DNA of 64,000 nucleotides from positions 62,001 through 126,000 of the forward strand of contig JASMLP010000147.1 of assembly GCA_030748635.1 (NCBI GenBank). Direction: 5' to 3'. Each line of letters opens with the position of its first letter. Position 1 is the first letter of the stretch. The DNA is from Planctomycetota bacterium. GTDB lineage: Bacteria; Planctomycetota; JACQVV01; JASMLP01. The notes beneath the pieces are model-generated. The model was given only the letters and a program-made list of their open reading frames with translations. It did not search any database and was not told the DNA's origin. Position numbers and translations under genes: made by a program. Shown one piece after another: positions 27,573-36,491 of this stretch.

Positions 27573-30500
27573 ATGTACCGACGCTCCCTTGCCACGCTGG
27601 CCGGCAGCCTTTTTCTGGTCTTCACACTCGTTGTCGGCTACATCTATTACGGGATCCTGAAAAATCCCGAATGGCTGGGAGATCAGTTTCAGAAGCAGGT
27701 GACCCGCTATTTTCGCTCTCAGGTCGAGGTCCAGCAGGTTACTGCTGACCACGCCGGCGGCCTGGTAAGAATCCTCGGACTACGAGTTGCCGACCAGGAT
27801 CGGCCCGATGCGATCCCTTTTATCGAAGTGGGTGAACTCCGGGTTCAACACACGGCCACCACGATCGATGAAATCGACACCATCCATCTCATCAAGCCCC
27901 GGGTCCACATCGAAACCAACGAAGCTGGCGAATGGAACTTCTTGCGCCTCATGCGCTTTGATCAACCCGAAGCGGTTTCTCCAGGCCGTCTTCCCAAGAT
28001 CTCCCTCTCCGGAGCCACGCTGCATGTATCTCACTCTTCCCTGTTACGAGAGGAAAAAGAGCATACGATTCGCCGTTTCCACCTGAACATCACACCCAAT
28101 CAGAAATCGAGAGACTACACCCTCCGCGGACGATTTCACGATACGCTCCTGGGTGAATGTCGATTCCACGGTAACTGGAACCTGGATACCGGGCAGGTGA
28201 GAATCGAGCTCGTCTTCGGCGACATCTCGATCAGCGAAGATGCCGTGGACCAACTTCGCCCCGACCTCTCCCTCATCCTTTCGCGCATCGGCCCAAGATC
28301 TCGTGCCGAACTACGAGCCACACTGAACTACGACCCCCGCAAGACCCCTCAACTCAAAGTATCCACGAACCTGCACTTCTGGAGCGGATATGCACATTGG
28401 GGGCCCTTTTCTTTCGCCGAGATGAACGGCTCGGCGGAATATTCGGGAGGTATCGGAGGAGAACTCACCATTGGTGACCTGGTAGGCCGAATCGGTCAAG
28501 CCCATGTTCGAATTCGAGGACGGGTTTCCGACGTGGGAAAAACCAACGGGTTCCACATCTCTTTTCGGGTCGATGAATCCGCCCCCGACAAGCTGATCCA
28601 AAACCTTTTCCCCGACCCTCTCCCCTTCAAACTACCTCACTTTGGCCCGAAGGAAACGCTACGAGTTGAGGGAACAGTCCAGCGCACTTCTTCCAAAAAT
28701 GCGCCGGTCATCCTCGCAGTGAAATCCCGACGCATGAAGGGCGCGGGGGGATGGAACGGCCTGAAGACACTTGTGGACCTGCAAGCCGAACTGGAAATCG
28801 AAGAAAACCGTACCACAGGGCAAGCCACCATGAACTGGCAGGGGTTTCAGATCGGCCTCGAAGGATCCCTCGATCGCATTCCCGACCGAGGGGTTGCCAT
28901 CCAGGCCCACGCGCGGGGAATCGAGATGGGTCCACAACTGTACGACCTCCTCGCACCCCGAACAAAAAAAGTCTGGAATGAAATCAACCCCAGAGGCCCC
29001 ATCGATCTGACCCTTGCCATCGACCCGCCTTCTCCAGACAAAAATGCCGTGGTCTCCCGAACACGCATCGACATCCAGTTCCAGGGGATACAAGCCTATC
29101 TTCACGACACACCCTATGAACTCGAAGATATTCGAGGAACGCTTCAGGTTCGGTTTCCAGACATCAAAATCAAATCCATCACAGCGCGGCACGGAAACAC
29201 CCGAATCCGAGCACCCAGCGGAACTTTTCGGTTTCACGGCCCTCATCTGGTACCCATCTCGCTCGATGTCGAAGCCGACGATATCGACCTCGACGAAGAA
29301 CTCTTTGCCGCTCTCAAAGACGAACCACGTCAGTTTATCCGCAAGTTTCGACTGTCAGGTGAAGCCGACGGAGTCTTGAAAATAAGGCGCGACCGCCGAA
29401 CCGGCAGAAAGCGCATCGTGATCCATGGCCAGTTGCGAGAAGTCGCTTTTCGCCACAAAAAATTTCCGTTTCCAATTCGAGACTGTAGCGGAACCGTCCT
29501 GATCACCGATGAAGAGGTTTCTGCCGCTGGACATCCTCTGGGATACATCAACCCCTCCCGAAGCCAACAACCGATCTTGACCGTTCGCTCTGATTTAAAG
29601 ATGCGGATGAACGAAGGCTCGGAAATCCAAGCTCGCATACACCTCCAACAAGACGAACTTCGAAGTCAGCCCGGCAAGGACGTCGACGATTCCCGATTTC
29701 TTCTGGATATCGACGCACGGGGAGTGAGAATGACCCAGGAATCGTTTGCGATTCTCTCTCCAAAGCTCGAAGAAATCGGTAAATTCGAAGCGCCAAACAA
29801 CCTCTTTGACATGCGCATCGAGGTCTATCAGCCCTGGTCGGATCCCGCGCGAATCAACCTATCTCTCCATCCGCGCAACATTTCGATCCTCCCGACAGAG
29901 TTTCCGTATCCCATCGATTCTCTCGACGGAGAAATCCATTTTGATGAGACCGGAATCGGTTGGGCTCGACTACAAGGTCGGCACGGTCAGACACTTTTGA
30001 CCATCACCAGTCCCAATCCATGGAAACGGGACCGGATTCTCAGTCGATCGGGGAAACCTATTACTCAAGCCCTCGATTTCTCCTTCGAAAATGTGACTCT
30101 CGACGAATCCTTTCGCCAAGCGCTTTCTCCGTCTCTTCAGAAAGACTGGGACCAGTGGTCTCCCACCGGGAAGATGGACCTCAATATCCGCCTGATTCGC
30201 GAACGTTCTCTACCTTTGGAAGATCCTTTTTTAGATCAACTCAACACTCTGGTTTCTCGAATCGGCGTCCTTCCGCTACCCAAAATTTCCTGGATTCGCC
30301 ACGAACCGACTATCGACGCGTTTTGTCGGGATGTGAATATTCAGTACGAAGCGCTTCCCTATCCCCTCCAGAACATTCGGGGACGTGTCCATTTCGAAAA
30401 CAACAACATCGATATACCGGAACTCCGAGGGCGTCACGAAGATGCCGAATGGGCTCTCGCCGGCGGCATTCGACACATCGCGATGAACCCCCAGATCGAG

Positions 30501-31865
30501 GTCCATATTGCCGGACGAAAAGTTCCCCTGGATGACTCTTTCCGAAAAGCGCTGTCCGAATCCCAACAAGCTCTCTGGGATCAAATTCAACCTCAGGGAC
30601 ATATCGACATCGACGCTCGAATCCAGAAAAGTCGATCGTCCTCCCTTTTAGCCACTCGAATTCAAGTCATACCCCATAAGGTCACAATCTGCGCAAGCGC
30701 ATTTCCCTACCCCCTGACCTTGGAGTCGGGAAAGTTGGTTATCGGCCCCGGCACGACCCGATTAAAGGATCTTCGGGCCACCCACGGTTCCGCCGTTTTC
30801 GAAGGATCTCTCCAACTCGGACTCCACGAAAAAGGATCGAAAATCTCAGGTCAATGGACCGGCAAGAACATCCCACTGGACAACACGCTCCGCCAAGCGG
30901 TCGAAAGCTACCGCCCTGGGCTCTGGGAGAAGTGGAAGCCTTCCGGAAGCCTGAAAACCGTTGAACTCTCCTTTGAAACATTCCTGTATCCCGACCGCCC
31001 CAATCACACAACTCTGGAGCACCTCCTGATCGTTCCCACCTCCCTCACGCTGGATGGGAACATTCCTCTCCGCGATTTCGAGGGAACCCTGACCGCTTCG
31101 GGGAGTCAGATGGGAAGCCTGACGAATATTCACGGACATTTTCTGAACGCTTCGTGGACACTGCGTGACGACCTCTCGATCAAGAACGTCAAGGGCCAGT
31201 TCAAGCTTCTTGACGACAACTTATGGGTGGACAGATTCTATGGTGAGTTGGCCGATGGAACTCTCCGAGGACATGCCCAGATTCAAATACGAGGGGACAG
31301 TCCTTCCCGAGGTGAGGTCCGATTTCACAAGATCAACATCGCCAAACTTACCGAATCGTTCTTCCCCGAGGAAGAATCACGCCCCGCGCTTGCGGGAAAA
31401 CTTGGAGGACGCATATCACTACGCGGTTTCCCCGAAAACCTGGACTCCCTCACAGGTAATGGTTGGATCGAAGTCCAAGATGGACATTTATGGGAACTAC
31501 CCATTTTCATCGGAATTTTCGACATCTTCAGCCTTCCCAGAAAATCGGCCTTCCATCATGGGGAGTTGGAGTTTACGCTAAGTAATCGATCGATCGATCT
31601 TCGAAATATCACCTTTGAATCCTCACCACTTAAAATCAACGGCGGAGGCGTCCTCGACCTGGAGGGACAAACCGACCTCTACTTTGTCTCCACCCTTGCA
31701 CCTCGGCTAGCGCCTCGAATTCCTGTACTCTCTGGAGTCTGGAAAGACCTGAAGAAAAATATCCTCCCACTTCACATTTCCGGGGACATACGAGACCCTT
31801 CAACGACCATCGTCCCCTTACGATTCGTACAGAAAAAAACTTCCCACAATAACGAGAAGGAATGA
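27573..31865 (+). CDS. Giant AsmA-like envelope protein with repeated modules
   Basis: About 1430 residues: one N-terminal transmembrane helix (about 6-28) and a long beta-rich body ending in an AsmA-type C-terminus (GKLGGRISLRGFPENLDSL, INGGGVLDLEGQTDLY). At least six related motifs of the form LDESFRQALSPSLQKDWDQW, then SPTGKMDL, recur near residues 452, 572, 720, 841, 985 and 1100. AsmA/TamB/YhdP proteins form grooves that carry lipids between inner and outer membranes, so a similar bridge is inferred. ATG 27573 is preferred over GTG 27552. It heads an operon with a zinc-ribbon protein, YihY and a phosphatase. Confidence 0.85.
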   Translation: MYRRSLATLAGSLFLVFTLVVGYIYYGILKNPEWLGDQFQKQVTRYFRSQVEVQQVTADHAGGLVRILGLRVADQDRPDAIPFIEVGELRVQHTATTIDEIDTIHLIKPRVHIETNEAGEWNFLRLMRFDQPEAVSPGRLPKISLSGATLHVSHSSLLREEKEHTIRRFHLNITPNQKSRDYTLRGRFHDTLLGECRFHGNWNLDTGQVRIELVFGDISISEDAVDQLRPDLSLILSRIGPRSRAELRATLNYDPRKTPQLKVSTNLHFWSGYAHWGPFSFAEMNGSAEYSGGIGGELTIGDLVGRIGQAHVRIRGRVSDVGKTNGFHISFRVDESAPDKLIQNLFPDPLPFKLPHFGPKETLRVEGTVQRTSSKNAPVILAVKSRRMKGAGGWNGLKTLVDLQAELEIEENRTTGQATMNWQGFQIGLEGSLDRIPDRGVAIQAHARGIEMGPQLYDLLAPRTKKVWNEINPRGPIDLTLAIDPPSPDKNAVVSRTRIDIQFQGIQAYLHDTPYELEDIRGTLQVRFPDIKIKSITARHGNTRIRAPSGTFRFHGPHLVPISLDVEADDIDLDEELFAALKDEPRQFIRKFRLSGEADGVLKIRRDRRTGRKRIVIHGQLREVAFRHKKFPFPIRDCSGTVLITDEEVSAAGHPLGYINPSRSQQPILTVRSDLKMRMNEGSEIQARIHLQQDELRSQPGKDVDDSRFLLDIDARGVRMTQESFAILSPKLEEIGKFEAPNNLFDMRIEVYQPWSDPARINLSLHPRNISILPTEFPYPIDSLDGEIHFDETGIGWARLQGRHGQTLLTITSPNPWKRDRILSRSGKPITQALDFSFENVTLDESFRQALSPSLQKDWDQWSPTGKMDLNIRLIRERSLPLEDPFLDQLNTLVSRIGVLPLPKISWIRHEPTIDAFCRDVNIQYEALPYPLQNIRGRVHFENNNIDIPELRGRHEDAEWALAGGIRHIAMNPQIEVHIAGRKVPLDDSFRKALSESQQALWDQIQPQGHIDIDARIQKSRSSSLLATRIQVIPHKVTICASAFPYPLTLESGKLVIGPGTTRLKDLRATHGSAVFEGSLQLGLHEKGSKISGQWTGKNIPLDNTLRQAVESYRPGLWEKWKPSGSLKTVELSFETFLYPDRPNHTTLEHLLIVPTSLTLDGNIPLRDFEGTLTASGSQMGSLTNIHGHFLNASWTLRDDLSIKNVKGQFKLLDDNLWVDRFYGELADGTLRGHAQIQIRGDSPSRGEVRFHKINIAKLTESFFPEEESRPALAGKLGGRISLRGFPENLDSLTGNGWIEVQDGHLWELPIFIGIFDIFSLPRKSAFHHGELEFTLSNRSIDLRNITFESSPLKINGGGVLDLEGQTDLYFVSTLAPRLAPRIPVLSGVWKDLKKNILPLHISGDIRDPSTTIVPLRFVQKKTSHNNEKE

Positions 31866-32728
31866 TGAGCCTGACAGTCACCTGTTCTTGTGGCAAGAAA
31901 CTAAAAATCCCTGAATCCAAACTGGGCAAAAACCTCAAATGCCCCAGTTGCGGGGAACGACTCCCCCAACCGGAAGCGGAGAAAAGTCAGTCCCCAAAAT
32001 CCTCTACGGTTCGATCCAAAACAGGGTCCTCTCCATCCCGTAGACGCAGCGCCGCCTCCTCTCGATCCAAGAAATCTGCGACTCCGGAAAAAGCATCTTC
32101 AGCCCGATCTCGTCGCAAGAGTCGAGTCACCAACAAATCGGAAGAAGCGAGCGAGACCCCCAACGCCCGCTCCGCAAAAACCAGTGGCCGTTTGCGAGAA
32201 TCATCCTCCAAACGAGGCAAACCAACCACCGCCCCATCGAAGCGCATGACATCCAGTCGTCGCAGTTCTTCTGAAGCGGGAGAAAAACGGACCAGTTCGC
32301 GAGCTCCCCGCTCAAAGCGAACTCCGGCGGTTTCGGAACGAGGCCGCAGCGTCCTGGCCACGGCCGAGCCGGAAATGGGACTGCTATACACCGCGGCTCT
32401 CGGAGGAACCACCCTCCAGATTCTGACCTTTTTGGCCATCATCGGAGCCTGCTTTGCCGACCCCGACCTCCTCTCCCCGGCGGGATTTTTAGTGGAGGAC
32501 TCGAACCGCCTGATTCTGGTCGGCCTGTTCGGACTCTTCGCGTTAGTCTCCCTCTCCTCCTTCGCATCTCTTTTCACCGTGTGGAAGAGCGCCAAGCGTA
32601 ATTCTCGACAATCTCCTGCCGCCTCGATGTCCAGTTCGCCCCGTGCTGATCTCATGGAGGAACCAGAGGGTGAGTTTCCTTCGGCGAACGATGCAGAAGA
32701 CAGTGACGTCGAAGACATCGACATCTGA
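31865..32728 (+). CDS. Zinc-ribbon protein with basic linker and two TM helices
   Basis: An N-terminal zinc ribbon (CSCGKKLKIPESKLG followed by KCPSCGERL) is of the type very common in planctomycetes. A long Ser/Arg/Lys-rich disordered linker follows (about 38-165), then two transmembrane helices (about 178-200 and 218-240) and an acidic tail. GAGAAGG at 31854-31860 precedes overlapping ATGs at 31862 and 31865. The second is better spaced and overlaps the AsmA stop by one base. Role unknown. Confidence 0.72.
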   Translation: MSLTVTCSCGKKLKIPESKLGKNLKCPSCGERLPQPEAEKSQSPKSSTVRSKTGSSPSRRRSAASSRSKKSATPEKASSARSRRKSRVTNKSEEASETPNARSAKTSGRLRESSSKRGKPTTAPSKRMTSSRRSSSEAGEKRTSSRAPRSKRTPAVSERGRSVLATAEPEMGLLYTAALGGTTLQILTFLAIIGACFADPDLLSPAGFLVEDSNRLILVGLFGLFALVSLSSFASLFTVWKSAKRNSRQSPAASMSSSPRADLMEEPEGEFPSANDAEDSDVEDIDI

Positions 32729-32770
32729 GAAACATCCCGGAGTGAACAGGACCAAGACTAGGAGCTAACC

Positions 32771-34366
32771 GTGAAGATCAAATCGGAACGGAATGGATTC
32801 TCCTGGGTCGAAAAACTCCGCTTCCTGCTAACGACGCTGATTCGACCTTTCGTCGATTTTTATTTCAGCTCCGGGTTATCCAAATCCGCGAGCATGGCCT
32901 ATCTCATTTCGGTCAACATCGTCGTACTGGTCTATCTTGTTTATCCTCTCGTAGGTGGACTGGGAATCGGGCCATTCTCCAACTCCTCCGACGCAAAACG
33001 ATTCATAGAACTGAACTTCCTCTGGCCCACCCCAAACCGAACCGTCATTCTGGAGGCGCCGCCGGGATTTCCCCTTTCTCGAGGTGAGATTGTTTCCGAA
33101 AAGAAACTACAGGAAGCCAAAATCGAATTTCAGCACCAAGGCGGTTTCCTAACGGAAGGAGAACTCCAGAAACAAGAGTTCTCGGTAACCAAAAACCTGG
33201 GCCACATGACCACCGAAATACTCGGAGCTTTTCACGATGGTCCCAAACTTCCTGTTTACGGAGCGGTCCTTCTCATCGCATTCGCATACGCAGGCCTCAT
33301 CGTCAGCGTCCGAACCACTCTCCTCGAGGTCCATAGTCCACTCGAAGTCATACCCATCAGCCATCGACAAAATCAATTCCGAAGACTCCTTTATCGCCTT
33401 CCGGAATGGATCACTCTCAAATGGGTTGGAATCGTTTTTCTTTTTCTCCCTATACTCGGCGCTATCGTCTTGCTGGTTCTCTCCGCGCTTCAGGGAGTCA
33501 TCGACGGAATCATCAAACCCTACGGCCCCTACGATACGATCAACACCACCATCCATTCCCTGATTTCAGTTTCCCTTTCCACAATCGTATTTTCCTTTAT
33601 CTATACCCGGGTTGTTTCAGACCTCAAACTGGAGCACGCTCTCGCGGGCGCACTCTTGGCCAGTTTGCTCTGGCTGGGCGGTCGATGGCTACTCACCCAG
33701 TACATAACCGCCAACCTGGTCAGAAACTTACGGAATCTGGCTCTCGTGCCGATCCTCTTGACCTGGCTCTATTATCTGTGCGCTATTTTTCTCCTCGGCC
33801 TACATATCGCCCATACTCTCGAATACAAACACCTCTCGGGTACTGCCCGAGACTGGATTCTTCGCTGGATCGGTCGCCCACACCGATTTGCCGCCTTGAC
33901 CGGCTGGGTCAAACTGGAATTTCTGTTACAGCTTGCCGAAAATCACCAAAAAGGAGATGGGACGCCTGGTCTTTTCGTTTCTCGAACCATGTACGGAGAC
34001 CTGGCCGAAACCATCGCCAAGAAGATGCAACTCCCTCTCCCCATGGCCAAGGAATCCATCAACGAGTTAGTCACCGAAATGATCGATCGATCGATGGTAC
34101 GAGTTACCAAAGAAGACAAAGGGCATCACGTCACCCTGATCACCCCACCCGAACAGATCGACCTCTCACGCCTTTTAGACACCCGCCTGGATGAAATGAA
34201 AATGGTCCGTCAGGAAATGTTTGGACTTCCCGAAGCTCTTTTTCTGGCCAACCACTATTCATCCGGAACGATTACCGGAGGCGGGACTCTGGCCCAATTA
34301 CTCCAGGTTCGAAAGAGTGGCCTGGAAGAATCCCCGCCCCCTTCCTCCGAGATACCGAACTCGTGA
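32771..34366 (+). CDS. YihY/BrkB-family membrane protein with C-terminal extension
   Basis: The 531-residue protein has six predicted TM helices. It contains YihY-family segments HSLISVSLSTIVFSFIYTRV and ALAGALLASLLWLGGRWLLT. A large non-membrane loop lies between the first and second helices (about 70-150). A cytoplasmic C-terminus of about 150 residues (from 375) resembles a winged-helix fold (SINELVTEMIDRSMVRVTKE). The GTG start has AGGAG six bases upstream. E. coli YhjD, a relative, has been linked genetically to lipid IVA export. It overlaps the next gene by four bases (GTGA). Confidence 0.85.
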   Translation: MKIKSERNGFSWVEKLRFLLTTLIRPFVDFYFSSGLSKSASMAYLISVNIVVLVYLVYPLVGGLGIGPFSNSSDAKRFIELNFLWPTPNRTVILEAPPGFPLSRGEIVSEKKLQEAKIEFQHQGGFLTEGELQKQEFSVTKNLGHMTTEILGAFHDGPKLPVYGAVLLIAFAYAGLIVSVRTTLLEVHSPLEVIPISHRQNQFRRLLYRLPEWITLKWVGIVFLFLPILGAIVLLVLSALQGVIDGIIKPYGPYDTINTTIHSLISVSLSTIVFSFIYTRVVSDLKLEHALAGALLASLLWLGGRWLLTQYITANLVRNLRNLALVPILLTWLYYLCAIFLLGLHIAHTLEYKHLSGTARDWILRWIGRPHRFAALTGWVKLEFLLQLAENHQKGDGTPGLFVSRTMYGDLAETIAKKMQLPLPMAKESINELVTEMIDRSMVRVTKEDKGHHVTLITPPEQIDLSRLLDTRLDEMKMVRQEMFGLPEALFLANHYSSGTITGGGTLAQLLQVRKSGLEESPPPSSEIPNS

Positions 34367-36174
34367 ACCGAGGCCAAGTGGTTCGCGCCATAGAGTCGGA
34401 CGACAGGTGGCGCATCGTGGTCGAGGACCACTTCTGGATCTGTCCCTTCTGCGGAGATGCATCGGCCCGATATCGAAGCTCTCCCCGAGACATGGCCCCT
34501 GAAATTCTCAACCACCTCCAGCGAGAGTGTCCAAAATGGGATCGGGGAGACGGGACCATCTTAGAATCCCAACACCTTCTTCTCGCCGCAGAATCCTTTC
34601 ACATCCGTCACAAAATCTCCACCGATCCACTCTGGAGAATCGTCGATTCCCGAAAGGTCTGGTACTGCCCACATTGTGCTTTACCGACCCGCGGTCGCTT
34701 TTCTTCTTCAGGAGCAGCCGACTCTCAAACCATTCACCTCATCCGGGGTCACCTCGCGCAATGCACTCTTTGCCAGGAAGGCGTCCTTCAGCCCCCACTG
34801 CACCTTCAGGTTTCTTATCACATATGCAATGAACCCACCTGGAGGCATTTCACGCGAGATCGAGATTGGGTCTGCCCATTCTGCGCCCAAAAAACAGGTG
34901 TCCTCATCGACCCTGACCTGAACATCACCACAGCGATGGTAGAAAAAGCGGCGAAACATCTAGGCCGATGTTTTGCCTACAAAAGGCCTGGAGCCATCCA
35001 CTGCTCCCGAGAAGAACTCGAGACCACAGTACGCGCCGAGAACCAGCTTGTTACCTGGAAACCCAAGATCGCGAAGCTGCTCCAAAATGACCCGGTTTGG
35101 TCTGTAACCATCGACGATGCCATATGGGTCTGCCCCTTCTGCCGTAACCGTATCAACCACATTCGCCTTACCAGTCCTCTGGTACGCCAAGAAACATGTC
35201 CTCAGCAAATAACCACCCATTTGATCAACCAGTGCCCCGCCTTTCGACAGCAGAAGTCACCCGCAACCACCGAGGATGAACTCCGGCATTCGATCTCCAG
35301 CCAACACCTTTCCCAAAAGACGACAGCCCCTCTCCAAAATAGCGAGGAATTCAAGGAGGCCCAAAGCAGTACGCTTTTGACCACAATTTCTCAGGAGATC
35401 GAAAGCCTGAAAACCCTGGTTACAAATCAAGAGGGGATAGAAAAAAGCCTCGAAGAAGCTCGAAAAAAGCAACTTCAGATGCTTCCCGACCTTCCCCAGA
35501 TCGAGGGATATCAATTCCTGGCCATCTACCGTCCATGCGACAAGGTAGGTGGAGATTTCTACGATTTTCTCGAAGTAGGCGAACAGAAAATCGGCATTTT
35601 GATCGGCGATGTCAGTGGACACGGCATGGATGCCGCCCTCGTGATGGGTATGACCAAGAAGCTTCTCAACATCTATGCGCGTAGACGGTCCAATCCAGCC
35701 GAGGTGCTCTCCATTGCCAACGAAGACATTCAAAACGACCTGGATCAAGCCACCTTCGTCACCACCTTCTATTCGATCCTCGACACAAAAAATCGTTCTC
35801 TTTCCATGGCCCGGGCCGGACACAACCCCCTGATCCTTTTCAATCCGAAGCGAAACCCCACCATCCAGACTCTTCAGCCTCCCGGCATGGCGCTGGGTAT
35901 GACCGGGACCGCAAAGTTCGATCAAACCCTCGAACACATGACTCTCGATCTACAATCGGGAGATTGCCTTGTACAGTTCACCGACGGCTTGACCGAAGCG
36001 ATGAATCACCGTCAAGAAGAGTTTGGACTTCCTCGACTTCTGGAGGTCATCCAGCGTTCGGGGACTCAAGAGCCGGAGTACCTCGCCTTCCAGATCGATC
36101 GAGCACTGGAGCGATTTGGAGCGCTCGAATCTTCCGATGACGACATCACCATTCTGATCTGTCAAGTCCAGTAA
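34363..36174 (+). CDS. SpoIIE-type PP2C phosphatase with four N-terminal zinc fingers
   Basis: Residues about 10-295 carry four copies of a module with a WxCPxC knuckle, 20-30 residues and an HLxx(x)C half (WICPFC, WYCPHC, WVCPFC, WVCPFC). This is a C-x2-C...H-x3/4-C zinc-binding pattern. A coiled coil follows (about 335-378), then a PPM/SpoIIE phosphatase (about 380-603) with GGDFYDF, IGDVSGHGMDAALV and SSDDDITILI. Such phosphatases dephosphorylate STAS-domain anti-anti-sigma factors or other phosphoproteins. The GTG start overlaps the YihY stop (GTGA). The four-finger sensor half is unusual. Confidence 0.86.
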   Translation: MNRGQVVRAIESDDRWRIVVEDHFWICPFCGDASARYRSSPRDMAPEILNHLQRECPKWDRGDGTILESQHLLLAAESFHIRHKISTDPLWRIVDSRKVWYCPHCALPTRGRFSSSGAADSQTIHLIRGHLAQCTLCQEGVLQPPLHLQVSYHICNEPTWRHFTRDRDWVCPFCAQKTGVLIDPDLNITTAMVEKAAKHLGRCFAYKRPGAIHCSREELETTVRAENQLVTWKPKIAKLLQNDPVWSVTIDDAIWVCPFCRNRINHIRLTSPLVRQETCPQQITTHLINQCPAFRQQKSPATTEDELRHSISSQHLSQKTTAPLQNSEEFKEAQSSTLLTTISQEIESLKTLVTNQEGIEKSLEEARKKQLQMLPDLPQIEGYQFLAIYRPCDKVGGDFYDFLEVGEQKIGILIGDVSGHGMDAALVMGMTKKLLNIYARRRSNPAEVLSIANEDIQNDLDQATFVTTFYSILDTKNRSLSMARAGHNPLILFNPKRNPTIQTLQPPGMALGMTGTAKFDQTLEHMTLDLQSGDCLVQFTDGLTEAMNHRQEEFGLPRLLEVIQRSGTQEPEYLAFQIDRALERFGALESSDDDITILICQVQ

Positions 36175-36187
36175 GAGGCTTCCTACG

Positions 36188-36451
36188 ATGCGTATCACCC
36201 GAACTCAGGTCAAAATCTACTTCCAAAAATCCTCGTCTGGAAAACAGTCGGCAGAACGAGCGCTCGAAAACGTCCGAAACCGCTATCCCAACGCCAAACT
36301 CGGTGGCCAAGATTATCTGAAAATTTCCTACATGGCGGGGAACACCGCCTTCAACCTCGAGGATGTCCTCTCTCTCATTCAGGAAGGAAATCCGCCGCTG
36401 GAGGATCTCCGAGAAATCGATCTCCGTTATCGTGTCAGAAACGTCCCCTGA
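36188..36451 (+). CDS. Small conserved-looking protein of unknown function
   Basis: The 87-residue product starts 13 bases after the phosphatase stop, with AGAGG upstream, so it belongs to the same operon. It is basic in its first half (RITRTQVKIYFQKSSSGKQ) and acidic in its second, without cysteines or a membrane segment. It may be a regulator or partner of the phosphatase, but nothing in the sequence proves it. Confidence 0.6.
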   Translation: MRITRTQVKIYFQKSSSGKQSAERALENVRNRYPNAKLGGQDYLKISYMAGNTAFNLEDVLSLIQEGNPPLEDLREIDLRYRVRNVP

Positions 36452-36491
36452 TCCCTATCCTTCGGCTTTCTTTTCACTCCGATCACCGGAG

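Noticed and set aside
31987..32724. A 245-codon antisense frame to the zinc-ribbon TM protein
   Set aside because: It results from the Ser/Arg-rich linker codons read backwards; no motif or ribosome site.
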